From assembly GCF_963678635.1 (NCBI RefSeq), contig NC_087064.1, positions 63,729,548 through 63,793,547 on the forward strand: a stretch of DNA of 64,000 nucleotides. Direction: 5' to 3'. Below are positions 1 to 11,981 of the stretch, in pieces (positions within the stretch are counted from its first letter, which is position 1; every line of letters starts with the position of its first letter). A model generated the notes under the pieces. The model did not search any database, was not told the origin of the DNA, and saw only the letters and a list, made by a program, of their open reading frames with translations. The stretch comes from Symsagittifera roscoffensis. Lineage: Eukaryota > Xenacoelomorpha > Acoela > Convolutidae. The translations under genes were made by a program, and so were the position numbers.

Positions 1-499
1 AAAACATTTCTACTGATTCGAAAAACGTCGCTTTCTGACCAACTGATGTAAGACTTGCCACGAGCCTAAAAACAGTTCTACCTTGTCGGAAAACATTGTT
101 TTCTGACCAACTCTTCCAAAACTTAACACGACCCTGAAAAACTTCTACTGAGATAAAATTCGTTTCTTTTTGACTGACCGTTCAACAGCCTCTAATTACA
201 TCATTTGTAACCGATGAATGTAAATATTTGCATCAAATAAAACAACATAGTAAATAGGCCGTTGAGGTCACTGTTACGATCAGTAGGTAATCTGGAACAA
301 ACACAGTAGCCAAGTGAATTGCTATAATTGGCTTCTTCTTTCCTTCAAACCAGCATAAACTTGATTTTTAACGTTGAAATTGTGTGCTGATCAAAACTCC
401 GCATCGAATTTCGACTTGAATGTTTTTTAGGTCTTACCTTCGCTTCTTGAATTAAATCTGGTGTAATCTGTTTTGGATTGTAGAATTGTCATTTCTAGA

Positions 500-1160
500 C
501 TAACCTAAGTACGTTTCGCACGAAGACCGCTAAAGAGTAGAGAGTGACCTTCCGCCGACTGAGACTGAACTTTGAACAGCAAATAAATGGCGTCCGACCC
601 CCCGTATGCCCAGCGACGTAACTCCCCTTAGCCTCCTGGCCCTGCCAGGTGATACTCGTAGATGTGGAGTGGCAGCGTTTCGGCCAAAACGTGAAGATCG
701 GATTCGAGCATCCCGCGTTAGACGATACACTGACCGGGGTTGAATAGCGGGTGGAAAGGCGACTGATAACAGCCAATTTGCATCCGTTGTTGTTCCGCGA
801 GCAACTCCTGAAGCCTCGTAGACCGATCAGTAGTCCCGGTAAGAAGGTGGTGGATGTAATCTAGCAGCAATTGGACCCGGGGTGAGCGCATTCTAAGGCC
901 ACTGGCTCGTATCGCAGGTGTATATTTCGGCACAGGTCTCCGTGATAACAGGGTTTTTTCCTATCGCCAACCCCAACCTTTGGCAAATGCGGACTCGCGT
1001 CTCCGGCGACAAGTGAATCAATAGTCCGTCGCTATCAATAGTCTTGCGTTTTTCGATACAGCCCTCGCAATCAATGCAAAAGGCCCGACATTGTTGGCGC
1101 TGGTACTCTAGGTGCTACCTGGTTCGGAATTCCTGCTCCTGTTTTCCTCATACAATTCAC
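500..1160 (-). pseudogene. GC-rich coding-like island, copy 1 (unrecognised, broken frames)
   Basis: Base composition is clearly richer in G+C than the AT-rich surroundings. On the minus strand three different frames look protein-like in succession. The first has a stretch containing LSPETRVRICQRL, then comes a 71-residue frame ending at 718, then a frame with DLHVLAETLPLHIYEYHLAG that crosses an in-frame TAA and ends near 514. The helix-like pattern (L..ETR..IC..L, then LAE.L..IYEY, then ELRRW) is loosely reminiscent of a death domain, but I cannot establish this. It reads as a frameshifted pseudogene, or as exons whose splice sites I cannot see. It is flanked by about 150-bp direct repeats (345-490 and 1170-1313). 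Confidence 0.3.
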
Positions 1161-1863
1161 TCTCCTTCATGCAGCATAGATTTGATTTTTACTGTTGAAA
1201 TCGCGTGCTAATCAGTACTCCGCATCGAAATTCGACTTGAATGTTTTTTTTATGTCTTATCTTCGCTTCGTGAATTAATTCTAGTGTAATCTGTTTTGGA
1301 TTTTAGAACTGTCATCGGCAGATATTTCAAAGTTACAGGTTTTACAAAACTTTTGGCCCTCTTTTGCTGCATCTGTTGCAGATTTTAGCCTTGTTTTATG
1401 AGACATGGCTTAACACTTACTTTGGAAAAATCCGTAACTCGCTGACAAGAGCGGTCACTAGATTTTTTACCAAAAACTCTTTAGATATCCTGTAACTCAA
1501 AATCTGTAACTCGCTGACTAGAGTGGTCACTAGAGTTTAAGCCACAAAATATTATTACTGCAAGAAAATCCTTTTAAGTTTTTATTACAAAATCCTTAAC
1601 TCACTTACAAGAGTGGTCACTAGAGTTTGTTCAACAAACTGTTATTACAGATTTGAGTCTTTGAGTCTTTATTGTGAAATTAGGTATTTGTGGAAACGGT
1701 TTTTTTCTAAACCAAAATGAATTAGGGACGTTTCAAGTTGAAAAAAGGAAGGTGCAAAATTAGATAAGTGTATCTCTATATCGAAATAAATAAATGACTG
1801 TATGAAAACAAAAACTTTATAAAATAAAATACATGACTATATCGAAATAAAAAAAAACTTTCG

Positions 1864-1940
1864 TTCATAGTGGGACTTGAACCTCTGTCCGGAGTAACCC
1901 AGCCATTTACTTTAAGTGTTAAGCTAAAGCACCACATGAA
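1864..1940 (-). other. tRNA-like sequence (pol III box remnant), copy 1
   Basis: On the minus strand, complementary ends (TTCAT/ATGAA) enclose an A-box-like TTTAGCTTAAC, a possible 4-bp D stem and a B-box-like GGTTCAAGTCC. A T-run that could end pol III transcription follows. T-arm and anticodon-arm pairing is poor, so I read it as a degenerate tRNA or a SINE head, not a working tRNA. It lies in a segment (about 1665-2282) present in two tandem units and absent from the third, consistent with a mobile insertion. Confidence 0.35.
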
Positions 1941-2142
1941 TTAACAAACAGCAATGAATATTATAGTAAGCAAATTTTAGAAAACCTTTAAAAGCCTGTA
2001 TACGTTCTTAAACTTAGTTGGCTGAGAGCGCGAGTGACACACATTCCCGTCCTTCCACCTTAAGTGCAAATAATAAATTGGCTTTACAGTTTTATAAGGA
2101 GGGGGGGATAATTTACTGTTTTTAATGTATCTAAATAAAAAC

Positions 2143-2535
2143 CTAATTAATGGACAGCATCAAAATGTAGTTTAAAACGGCTTCAAAGAAAACAAATGTT
2201 ATAACAAAAAACAACTGAATGGTTTTATAACAACGAATTCTGGCGCAGCGGTTGAATGTCGCATTCGCAACCAATTTCTTTCGGACTTTTCGCGCTTGTC
2301 CCGGGTTCAAATAAATACGAAAATTTTCTGGAATTGAGAACAATTCTTGGTCCGCAGGTTTCTTTAGCTTGAAGTTTCTCCTTCGACGTGCAGAAAGTCG
2401 TGTTTTCTTCTTGCAGATTTTTTGTTCGTATCCGTCGTAACGCAGGACAACGTAGAAAGTTTTTAATTCTAACGCTGAGGGTTGATGCAATCGTTTGTAT
2501 AGCTGCTTTAACTCATCACTGATGTCGCCTTTTCG
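2143..2535 (-). pseudogene. Multi-copy basic-protein gene, copy 1 (5'-truncated)
   Basis: The minus-strand frame matches the C-terminal part of the copy at 5552-6374 (GDISDELKQLYKRLHQ onward, with a Lys/Arg-rich tail including RRRRNFKLKK). Upstream homology stops at 2535, where the frame runs into unrelated sequence, so the N-terminal half is missing. The protein family is not one I recognise. The copy is probably non-functional. Confidence 0.6.
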
Positions 2536-3295
2536 TTGGTGCCAAAATATTTTATCCGAGGAACACACTCTAAGAACTTGTTTAGAAAAGTTCTGATGAC
2601 CAAAGTTGAAAAACTACGTATACGTTTTTCTAGAAAAAGGCAAAAAACCCATTTTTGGCTCCCAACCAAAGCTGGAGAAATCGGGGAAAATGGTCTTAAA
2701 TTAGAAACCATCGAAAATTGGCAATCACAAACCGCCATTATTCTATCCTTTTAGGGCCTCATGCAAAAAACTCCTGAATTTTGGAATTATTATTTGTACT
2801 ACTGTAGTGACTGAAATCTAAAAGCCGTTAAAACTACATTTTTTGTTCAATTTTGACAATTTAAGGATCGAAACCAACTATATTGACTACAACAAGCTCA
2901 AATAATCCATCAGAAAGCTTTTTTTCTCATTTTTGAAAAATTTTATTTTTTTGAGGAAAAATGTTGAGTCAGAAAAGGGAAAAATGAAAATTTTTTAAAA
3001 AGTCAAAAACAATTGTTCCCTTCAAATTAATTCATTAGGCCACACTCTAGAAACCTGTTCAAAACGGTTTTCATGTCTAAAGCCGTAAAGTTTACCCATT
3101 TTGAGAAAAGTCATTAACAAACTGCCATTATTTTGTCAATTCAGACCCGCATGCAAAAATTAGGAAAATCTGTAGGAAAGTTTAGCAGAACGTGAAAGTT
3201 TTCAGCAAAATGGTATAGGTATAATTTTAATAGTACTTCTGCACGGGAGGGGCCCCTACCCCTCCCTAATTGCTTTTTGCGCGACACGCGACCAT
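2536..3295. other. Unique AT-rich spacer between tandem units
   Basis: No gene is supported here. Two loosely similar stretches (about 2565-2760 and 3045-3140) share phrases on the order of cacactctaagaacttgtt and tctaaaaccgtaaag, suggesting old degenerate repeats. The 72-76 residue open frames show no family resemblance. Confidence 0.6.
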
Positions 3296-3909
3296 CAAGT
3301 GCGTCTTTTTGGATTTATTCTTCTGATGCTTGCAACGTCCCTGAAAAATAATACCCGGAATCAAAAAATGTCATTTTCTGATTTTTTTTGCAAAGTTTCC
3401 TTCGAGCCTAAAAACATTTCTACTGATTCGAAAAACGTCGCTTTCTGACCAACTGATGTAAGACTTGCCACGAGCCTAAAAACAGTTCTACCTTGTCGGA
3501 AAACATTGTTTTCTGACCAACTCTTCCAAAACTTAACACGACCCTGAAAAACTTCTACTGAGATAAAATTCGTTTCTTTTTGACTGACCGTTCAACAGCC
3601 TCTAATTACATCATTTGTAACCGATGAATGTAAATATTTGCATAAAATAAAACAACATAGTAAATAGGCCGTTGAGGTCACTGTTACGATCAGTAGGTAA
3701 TCTGGAACAAACACAGTAGCCAAGTGAATTGCTAAAATTGGCTTCTTCTTTCCTTCAAACCAGCATAAACTTGATTTTTAACGTTGAAATTGTGTGCTGA
3801 TCAAAACTCCGCATCGAATTTCGACTTGAATGTTTTTTAGGTCTTACCTTCGCTTCGTGAATTAAATCTGGTGTAATCTGTTTTGGATTGTAGAATTGTC
3901 ATTTCTAGA

Positions 3910-4570
3910 CTAACCTAAGTACGTTTCGCACGAAGACCGCTAAAGAGTAGAGAGTGACCTTCCGCCGACTGAGACTGAACTTTGAACAGCAAATAAATGG
4001 CGTCCGACCCCCCGTATGCCCAGCGACGTAACTCCCCTTAGCCTCCTGGCCCTGCCAGGTGATACTCGTAGATGTGGAGTGGCAGCGTTTCGGCCAAAAC
4101 GTGAAGATCGGATTCGAGCATCCCGCGTTAGACGATACACTGACCGGGGTTGAATAGCGGGTAGAAAGGCGACTGATAACAGCCAATTTGCATCCGTTGT
4201 TGTTCCGCGAGCAACTCCTGAAGCCTCGTAGACCGATCAGTAGTCCCGGTAAGAAGGTGGTGGATGTAATCTAGCAGCAATTGGACCCGGGGTGAGCGCA
4301 TTCTAAGGCCACTGGCTCGTATCGCAGGTGTATATTTCGGCACAGGTCTCCGTGATAACAGGGTTTTTTCCTATCGCCAACCCCAACCTTTGGCAAATGC
4401 GGACTCGCGTCTCCGGCGACAAGTGAATCAATAGTCCGTCGCTATCAATAGTCTTGCGTTTTTCGATACAGCCCTCGCAATCAATGCAAAAGGCCCGACA
4501 TTGTTGGCGCTGGTACTCTAGGTGCTACCTGGTTCGGAATTCCTGCTCCTGTTTTCCTCATACAATTCAC
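3910..4570 (-). pseudogene. GC-rich coding-like island, copy 2
   Basis: Nearly identical to 500-1160, including the same broken succession of frames and the same in-frame TAA. One visible change turns His into Tyr in the 71-residue frame. Flanking direct repeats are at about 3755-3900 and 4580-4720. Confidence 0.3.
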
Positions 4571-5272
4571 TCTCCTTCATGCAGCATAGATTTGATTTTT
4601 ACTGTTGAAATCGCGTGCTAATCAGTACTCCGCATCGAAATTCGACTTGAATGTTTTTTATGTCTTATCTTCGCTTCGTGAATTAATTCTAGTGTAATCT
4701 GTTTTGGATTTTAGAACTGTCATCGGCAGATATTTCAAAGTTACAGGTTTTACAAAACTTTTGGCCCTCTTTTGCTGCATCTGTTGCAGATTTTAGCCTT
4801 GTTTTATGAGACATGGCTTAACACTTACTTTGGAAAAATCCGTAACTCGCTGACAAGAGCGGTCACTAGATTTTTTACCAAAAACTCATTAGATATCCTG
4901 TAACTCAAAATCTGTAACTCGCTGACTAGAGCGGTCACTAGAGTTTAAGCCACAAAATATTATTACTGCAAGAAAATCCTTTTTAAGTTTTTATTACAAA
5001 ATCCTTAACTCACTTACAAGAGTGGTCACTAGAGTTTGTTCAACAAACTGTTATTACAGATTTGAGTCTTTGAGTCTTTATTGTGAAATTAGGTATTTGT
5101 GGAAACGGTTTTTTTCTAAACCAAAATGAATTAGGGACGTTTCAAGTTGAAAAAAGGAAGGTGCAAAATTAGATAAGTGTATCTCTATATCGAAATAAAT
5201 AAATGACTGTATGAAATAAAAACTTTATAAAATAAAATACATGACTATATCGAAATAAAAAAAAAACTTTCG

Positions 5273-5349
5273 TTCATAGTGGGACTTGAACCTCTGTCCG
5301 GAGTAACCCAGCCATTTACTTTAAGTGTTAAGCTAAAGCACCACATGAA
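5273..5349 (-). other. tRNA-like sequence, copy 2
   Basis: Same sequence as 1864-1940, offset by the tandem unit. It sits within the segment (about 5075-5690) that is replaced by roughly 50 bp in the third unit near 12015-12063. Confidence 0.35.
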
Positions 5350-5551
5350 TTAACAAACAGCAATGAATATTATAGTAAGCAAATTTTAGAAAACCTTTAA
5401 AAGCCTGTATACGTTCTTAAACTTAGTTGGCTGAGAGCGCGAGTGACACACATTCCCGTCCTTCCACCTTAAGTGCAAATAATAAATTGGCTTTACAGTT
5501 TTATAAGGAGGGGGGGATAATTTACTGTTTTTAATGTATCTAAATAAAAAC

Positions 5552-6374
5552 CTAATTAATGGACAGCATCAAAATGTAGTTTAAAACGGCTTCAAAGAAA
5601 ACAAATGTTATAACAAAAAACAACTGAATGGTTTTATAACAACGAATTCTGGCGCAGCGGTTGAATGTCGCATTCGCAACCAATTTCTTTCGGACTTTTC
5701 GCGCTTGTCCCGGGTTCAAATAAATACGAAAATTTTCTGGAATTGAGAACAATTCTTGGTCCGCAGGTTTCTTTAGCTTGAAGTTTCTCCTTCGACGTGC
5801 AGAAAGTCGTGTTTTCTTCTTGCAGATTTTTTGTTCGTATCCGTCGTAACGCAGGACAACGTAGAAAGTTTTTAATTCTAACGCTGAGGGTTGATGCAAT
5901 CGTTTGTATAGCTGCTTTAACTCATCACTGATGTCGCCTTTTCGTGAAGCAATCTCCTTTACCACCTCTACCACAGGGAGTCCAGCGTTTTTCAAATCTC
6001 GATAGATGTTTGAGGTTTCAGTCCTTTGGCAGTATATGATTGATCGAATACGAGATGAGACAGTCTTCAAAGAATCAGCCAACTCTGGTCCAGTTCGAGG
6101 TGAGTCGAAGTTGTTGAAGTGGGGTGAGAGAGAGTTGTTTATTGCGTCGTGCCAAATAACAAACTCTTCTGTTGGTTCCGCCTCTCTGATATGCGTGAAG
6201 ATTGACTTTCTCGCTTTTGGTGTCCTTCGATGACAATTGAGGCCGCTTATTGATTTACGCGATGACAATTGAGGTCGCTGATTGATTTACGCCTAGGCTT
6301 CTCAAGCGTCTCTTTTTTTGATATTCTTGAGAATTAAGTGCTCTGAAGAGAGAACTCGCGCCAAGGATAATCAT
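5552..6374 (-). pseudogene. Multi-copy basic-protein gene, copy 2
   Basis: Unrecognised protein of roughly 240-270 residues on the minus strand. Readable stretches include SIFTHIREAEPTEEF, VIWHDAINNSLSPH, RIRSIIYCQR, GLPVVEVVKEIASRKGD and a very basic C-terminus. The likely native ATG is at 6374 (MIILGACSLFRAL), as in the frame at 15916. A tandem repeat of about 32 bp (about 6231-6299, motif around gatttacg and gacaattgagg) shifts the frame between this ATG and the main 238-codon frame. The C-terminus differs from the 11982 copy because a segment of about 600 bp, containing a tRNA-like sequence, interrupts it. The copy is probably dead or dependent on an internal start. Confidence 0.5.
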
Positions 6375-7883
6375 TATAGGGCCACCACGGCTGCCCTCAT
6401 TTCATATAATCACTATTTAAGACACTATTTAATATCTCAAGAAAGTCAATCTCTACGATGCAAGAATCTAATGTCCAAAAGGTGAATTAACGTATTCTGA
6501 GCTAATTTTATTTTATGTTCCTGAGGCTGAGTTGTAGGTCTATCGCCAACACATTGAACGCACTGACTATCAGAAGGTGTTGCATTCAATAAATGGTGTC
6601 TGTGAAATTGGTACAACAGTACGATATCATATATTCTAATGTTCTTACATAATGATATAAACTCAAGGTTACTGCTTCAGCAGTACCACACTCCTAATCA
6701 GCAACAGAGACAGTTCATTTTGTTCAAATTTCAGCGAATCAATGACCAAACTGGATGTGCACATTGCGGATATGGATGTGCACATTGTTTCCTCTAGGCC
6801 GGGACACATAGGTAGTACAGATTCAATCGCTTTGAACAGTATTCCATGAAAAAGTCAAAATGTTGTTTCAACTTGGTTTCCTAAGTTTGATCCTGCAACC
6901 ATTGTGCAGATGAGATGCAGTGGTTGAGAAACATAACTTTAAGATATTTTAGAGCGTTAATATATTTTTCGTTTGCTGATCTTGGAAAGTTTCAAGGATG
7001 TGGCTTTGGTTTTGCAGTAATGCGGTTCATAGGAGGTCAAGTTAGCCGTGAATAACAATCTGCTTGTTTTGAATGCATCCCTTGGTGGTTATTTTTTCAC
7101 TTGGTTTTCGAATCTTAACAACGAGCAAAAGCGCTTCAATATAGTCTCACTCTAAAGGTCATTAGTTGATTGTGAAATGACAATAGAAAGCCATCGATTA
7201 GGTTTTCGGACAAAATTTTCGATTTTGCAAAGAAAATGATGATTAAATGACCCAGATTGCTAAAATTGGCTTCCACTTGTCTTCAAACCAGCATTGATTT
7301 GATTTCTACTGTTAGTTAATATTGCATGCTAATCAGTACTCCGCATCGTCATTCGAGTTGAATGTGTTTTTATGTGCTATCTACGCTTCGTGAATTGAAT
7401 CTAGTGTAATCTGTTTTGGATTTTGTTTCTCTTTTGGCCTTTTATTAGTTGAAAGTTATGATGTGATCTGTAAGTTTTATAAATTAAACGAATTAACTGT
7501 TAAAAAAAAAGGTTTTATTGGACATTTATGCTTTGATGGCGTTTTTTTTTTGGTTTTGTTCATGCCCCCGGTTGGTAAGTTACAGCATTTTATTTTACGT
7601 TTAAACTGATTTAAGAATACTTTAATTCACATTCAATACAGTCAAATTCAGGGGGAATAGGTGAGGAAGCAATGAGTTCCCTTATACATGTAAGAGCCAG
7701 CACAGAAGCAGTGGTACTGAGTCATCCTTGTGTTCCATCAGGTGCTTCAGTGTGGTTCAAACTTATGTTTGTGAGGGTCGCGCCTCAAAAGTGTTACTGG
7801 ATGGTACACCTGTTTTTTATTTGTTTAAAGAACAATCTGTTGATTTGTTTGTTAGAAAGTTTTAACTGGCGTTCATTATAGAA

Positions 7884-8300
7884 ATGGAACATGTTTACTC
7901 AGTGAAGTTGGCCCAGGCTCTCGGCATCCAGACATCGGCGGCTACAAGTAACATGGGCGGCGGCAGTGGGTCTCCTCCTCTCTCGGTTCTGGACTTGGTT
8001 CCCAACGAGTATCACAATCAACTGCGACTAGTAGACTGGTCCTGTAATGGTTTAATTGCTGTTGCAGCCAACGTGGCTGCAGATGGCAGAACTGGCTGTT
8101 CCAATGGTTTCGAGAAAGCTGCTAAACAAAATCAGCCTGTAATCACAATTTTCGATTGCAATGAGCCTCAAGCCGTCGCAGTTTGTTCACCCCTAGACTG
8201 TTTTGTGAGAAGGGGTGCGGAAGATGAGCGACGTGGGGCAGGGGGAGGAGCTAATGAGAACGAGGAGGAGGGGCATCAAAATGGAAAACAGCACAAAGAG
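7884..8300 (+). CDS. MED16: MED16 first coding exon, copy 1
   Basis: 139 codons, ATG to a GAG|gtgtgg donor, in phase 0. It encodes the start of the N-terminal WD40 region: [16 protein letters not shown], then [19 protein letters not shown], corresponding to the first propeller strands of MED16. An acidic, Gly-rich loop ends in QHKE. A possible 3' splice site (ttcattatag) lies 2 bp before the ATG, so an upstream untranslated exon is likely. Against the other two copies it carries a Cys, a Lys and a Phe not found elsewhere. This is the copy farthest from exon 2. Confidence 0.75.
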
Positions 8301-9612
8301 GTGTGGCAGCGAACCATAATTCAATATTTTTCAAAACTCAGCAAATATTCACTTATTTTTAGGTCTTATTTTTCCGATGTTGTTTATTCAAGCTAACGTA
8401 TAATATTTAAAACTTTCTTCTTCCTATGCCGGTTTGAACCAGGTGCCGGTTTGAGCCACAAAATTTAAGCTTAGTGTTATACAACGGGCGGTCGTTTTTT
8501 TGTTATATGCAAGGCTTTTTTAGGCCTCAGGTTTTCCGTAACTCAATCAGTAAGAGCATATGAATGAAATTTGAGGGATGACTTTATTTTGAATCTGGGG
8601 TTGAACAACCATTTTGTACTCTTTGCTTTTTTATGAATATGTTGATCACGCTTGTCACTTGCAAGCGTTATCAGATTGAAAACTGTTTTCATAAAATCAC
8701 TTGATTTAGTTGATAGCTTGATCTAAAATAACTTCAAACAGGTATTTGTCTCATTACTCGGCTCTTCGATCATTAAAGGCGACAAGCAGCTTTAATTTGA
8801 GCACCTTTTTCATGAAAAATCATGTACTAATCTCAATCACGCACGTTGAACGAGATTTCATTTGAAAGTTTTTGTAGCCGCGATTCGAACTGTAATAAGA
8901 AAGTCGTGGAAAGTCCCAGCGTCGAAAATTTGATATAAAAATTTTGGCTTGAAGATCAAATTAAAGCGATAATAGGTAATTTGAGCGCCCATTTTTTGGT
9001 GGAATATTTTTTTTGTAGGACGAAGCAGAAATATGATACATTATTTCATTGTTTTTAGTACGAGAAAGTTACACACACCAAGCAGATAACATAGAAATTT
9101 TGAATAAAAAAGGATTTTTTTCTATTAAAATGAGGCTGCTCCCACTTCCTTTGCTACTTGGAACGCAACCGGTCTTTCTTGTCTCGCTTTCTTTATCTTC
9201 TTCTCTAGTAGATAGAAATATGTTAAATGATCGATATTCATCACTACACTGAACAAATTGTGCAAAATGCTCGAAGTGTACCAAAATGTACATCCGGGTG
9301 GACCTAAACGTCTCTCTTAACTGGCCCCACTGTCCATCCAAACACTACTTTCCATTGTTAACAATTCCGTCAACGCCACAGTTTCAACTCAAGTTGTATG
9401 TGACTTCGTCCGATTGAAATAGGAGGAAGGGGCTAGAACTCAGACACAGTTTAGAAAATGGAATCACGCCTCTGCCGGGCTTAAAACAAGACCTGCTGAT
9501 TCAGATATAAGATGTGACATGTATATAAGTGGGACTAGGAAAATTATAACAGTTTTCTGGCAATGATTTCTGTTGGTTCCGCCTCTCTGATATGCGTGAA
9601 GATTGACTTTCT

Positions 9613-10235
9613 TCGCAAAACAGTACTGAGAAAAGTGCTCAGAAAAACGATAATTTTTCTTTTCTACTACATTTCGATTGAATTAACTGTGTTTTAGTTA
9701 TTCAGTGTCTAATGAATGGGTTTTTCTGAAAAAATCAATTTGGGCTGACGATTTTCTTTGCCTTTTTTGAACGATGGATTCTGACCAGAGGCTAAAATTG
9801 GGTCTGAATGGCAAAAGGCTGAGTTGAGAACAATTTTCTTGGAAATTAATTTACCTCCAGGATATTATCAAACTAACAAGGAGAGCACGTGAGTACACCA
9901 AGTACACATTAGAAAACAAGGTATAGGAAGGGGAGATGTCAGGGGCGTTACACTATCAATACTTTTTTCTCTACATTATTAGTACATATCTTTAAACACA
10001 AATAAAAGTATTGCTTATTAAAAAATGTAGTAGTCGCCTTTAGGTTCGTTTGGTTAGTAGAATGGTTCCTTCTTGTTTAAATTTTGATATTTCTATATCA
10101 ACATGAATAGTTTATACCAACTTCTAGGAGCTTTGAATTTCGAGGTCCCTTGAAACTTTTCTACATGGTCGAAAAACGCCATTCTGAGACCATTCTGTAA
10201 ACGACCTCCAGGGCCGCAAATACTTCTACAAAAAC
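9613..10235. other. Spacer between tandem units U1 and U2
   Basis: AT-rich and not shared with the neighbouring units. I see no credible coding sequence. The stretch around 10150-10225 has phrases similar to the low-copy tttctacatgg-cgaaaaacg repeats at the unit start, so it may be a diverged unit edge. Confidence 0.6.
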
Positions 10236-10849
10236 CAAGTGCGTCTTTTTGGATTTATTCTTCTGATGCTTGCAACGTCCCTGAAAAATAATACCCGGAA
10301 TCAAAATATGTCATTTTCTGATTTTTTTTGCAAAGTTTCCTTCGAGCCTAAAAACATTTCTACTGATTCGAAAAACGTCGCTTTCTGACCAACTGATGTA
10401 AGACTTGCCACGAGCCTAAAAACAGTTCTACCTTGTCGGAAAACATTGTTTTCTGACCAACTCTTCCAAAACTTAACACGACCCTGAAAAATTTCTACTG
10501 AGATAAAATTCGTTTCTTTTTGACTGACCGTTCAACAGCCTCTAATTACATCATTTGTAACCGATGAATGTAAATATTTGCATAAAATAAAACAACATAG
10601 TAAATAGGCCGTTGAGGTCACTGTTACGATCAGTAGGTAATCTGGAACAAACACAGTAGCCAAGTGAATTGCTAAAATTGGCTTCTTCTTTCCTTCAAAC
10701 CAGCATAAACTTGATTTTTAACGTTGAAATTGTGTGCTGATCAAAACTCCGCATCGAATTTCGACTTGAATGTTTTTTAGGTCTTACCTTCGGTTCGTGA
10801 ATTAAATCTGGTGTAATCTGTTTTGGATTGTAGAATTGTCATTTCTAGA

Positions 10850-11510
10850 CTAACCTAAGTACGTTTCGCACGAAGACCGCTAAAGAGTAGAGAGTGACCT
10901 TCCGCCGACTGAGACTGAACTTTGAACAGCAAATAAATGGCGTCCGACCCCCCGTATGCCCAGCGACGTAACTCCCCTTAGCCTCCTGGCCCTGCCAGGT
11001 GATACTCGTAGATGTGGAGTGGCAGCGTTTCGGCCAAAACGTGAAGATCGGATTCGAGCATCCCGCGTTAGACGATACACTGACCGGGGTTGAATAGCGG
11101 GTAGAAAGGCGACTGATAACAGCCAATTTGCATCCGTTGTTGTTCCGCGAGCAACTCCTGAAGCCTCGTAGACCGATCAGTAGTCCCGGTAAGAAGGTGG
11201 TGGATGTAATCTAGCAGCAATTGGACCCGGGGTGAGCGCATTCTAAGGCCACTGGCTCGTATCGCAGGTGTATATTTCGGCACAGGTCTCCGTGATAACA
11301 GGGTTACTTCCTATCGCCAACCCCAACCTTTGGCAAATGCGGACTCGCGTCTCCGGCGACAAGTGAATCAATAGTCCGTCGCTATCAATAGTCTTGCGTT
11401 TTTCGATACAGCCCTCGCAATCAATGCAAAAGGCCCGACATTGTTGGCGCTGGTACTCTAGGTGCTACCTGGTTCGGAATTCCTGCTCCTGTTTTCCTCA
11501 TACAATTCAC
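10850..11510 (-). pseudogene. GC-rich coding-like island, copy 3
   Basis: Nearly identical to the islands at 500 and 3910. One visible difference is gggttactt where the others have gggtttttt (about 11301-11309). The flanking 150-bp direct repeats are at about 10698-10840 and 11525-11660. Confidence 0.3.
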
Positions 11511-11981
11511 TCTCCTTCATGCAGCATAGATTTGATTTTTACTGTTGAAATTGCGTGCTAATCAGTACTCCGCATCGAAATTCGACTTGAATGTTTTTTT
11601 TATGTCTTATCTTCGCTTCGTGAATTAATTCTAGTGTAATCTGTTTTGGATTTTAGAACTGTCATCGGCAGATATTTCAAACTTACAGGTTTTACAAAAC
11701 TTTTGGCCCTCTTTTGCTGCATCTGTTGCAGATTTTAGCCTTGTTTTATGAGACATGGCTTAACACTTACTTTGGAAAAATCCGTAACTCGCTGACAAGA
11801 GCGGTCACTAGATTTTTTACCAAAAACTCTTTAGATATCCTGTAACTCAAAATCTGTAACTCGCTGACTAGAGCGGTCACTAGAGTTTAAGCCACAAAAT
11901 ATTATTACTGCAAGAAAATCCTTTTTAAGTTTTTATTACAAAATCCTTAACTCACTTACAAGAGTGGTCACTAGAGTTTGT

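Larger units (their letters stand above)
1..2535. repeat. Truncated tandem unit (R1), left-most copy
   Basis: This stretch matches 3411-5944 and, with one large gap, 10351-12310 almost base for base. It begins inside the unit because the window cuts it, and it stops abruptly at 2535, where the other copies continue into the 5' half of a minus-strand gene. It contains a GC-rich island, a cluster of short gcggtcactag-type repeats (about 1430-1630), a tRNA-like sequence and the 3' part of the minus-strand gene. Copy-to-copy differences are few, mostly one-base run-length changes. Coordinates of the break are by eye. Confidence 0.9.
3296..9612. repeat. Tandem unit U1 (full)
   Basis: Left part (from 3296) matches 1-2535 and 10236-12660. 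Right part (about 6300-9572) matches 12670-15944 and 16040-19388. The unit carries the GC-rich island, the minus-strand basic-protein gene and MED16 exon 1 copy 1 with about 1.5 kb of upstream DNA. It ends in gatttctg followed by about 40 bp copied from the 5' part of the minus-strand gene (from 6166). The same join recurs at 15941-15945, so the array grew after a first junction formed at a ttctg microhomology. Confidence 0.85.

Noticed and set aside
1430-1640. CRISPR-like array (repeated gcggtcactag motifs)
   Set aside because: Only three or four short degenerate repeats with unequal spacing in an animal genome; a simple local repeat.
7672-7881. 69-residue frame directly upstream of MED16 exon 1, conserved in all three units
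   Set aside because: Out of frame with MED16, with an internal gtaaga donor-like site and an acceptor just before the MED16 ATG. More likely leader or intron, kept similar only by recent duplication.
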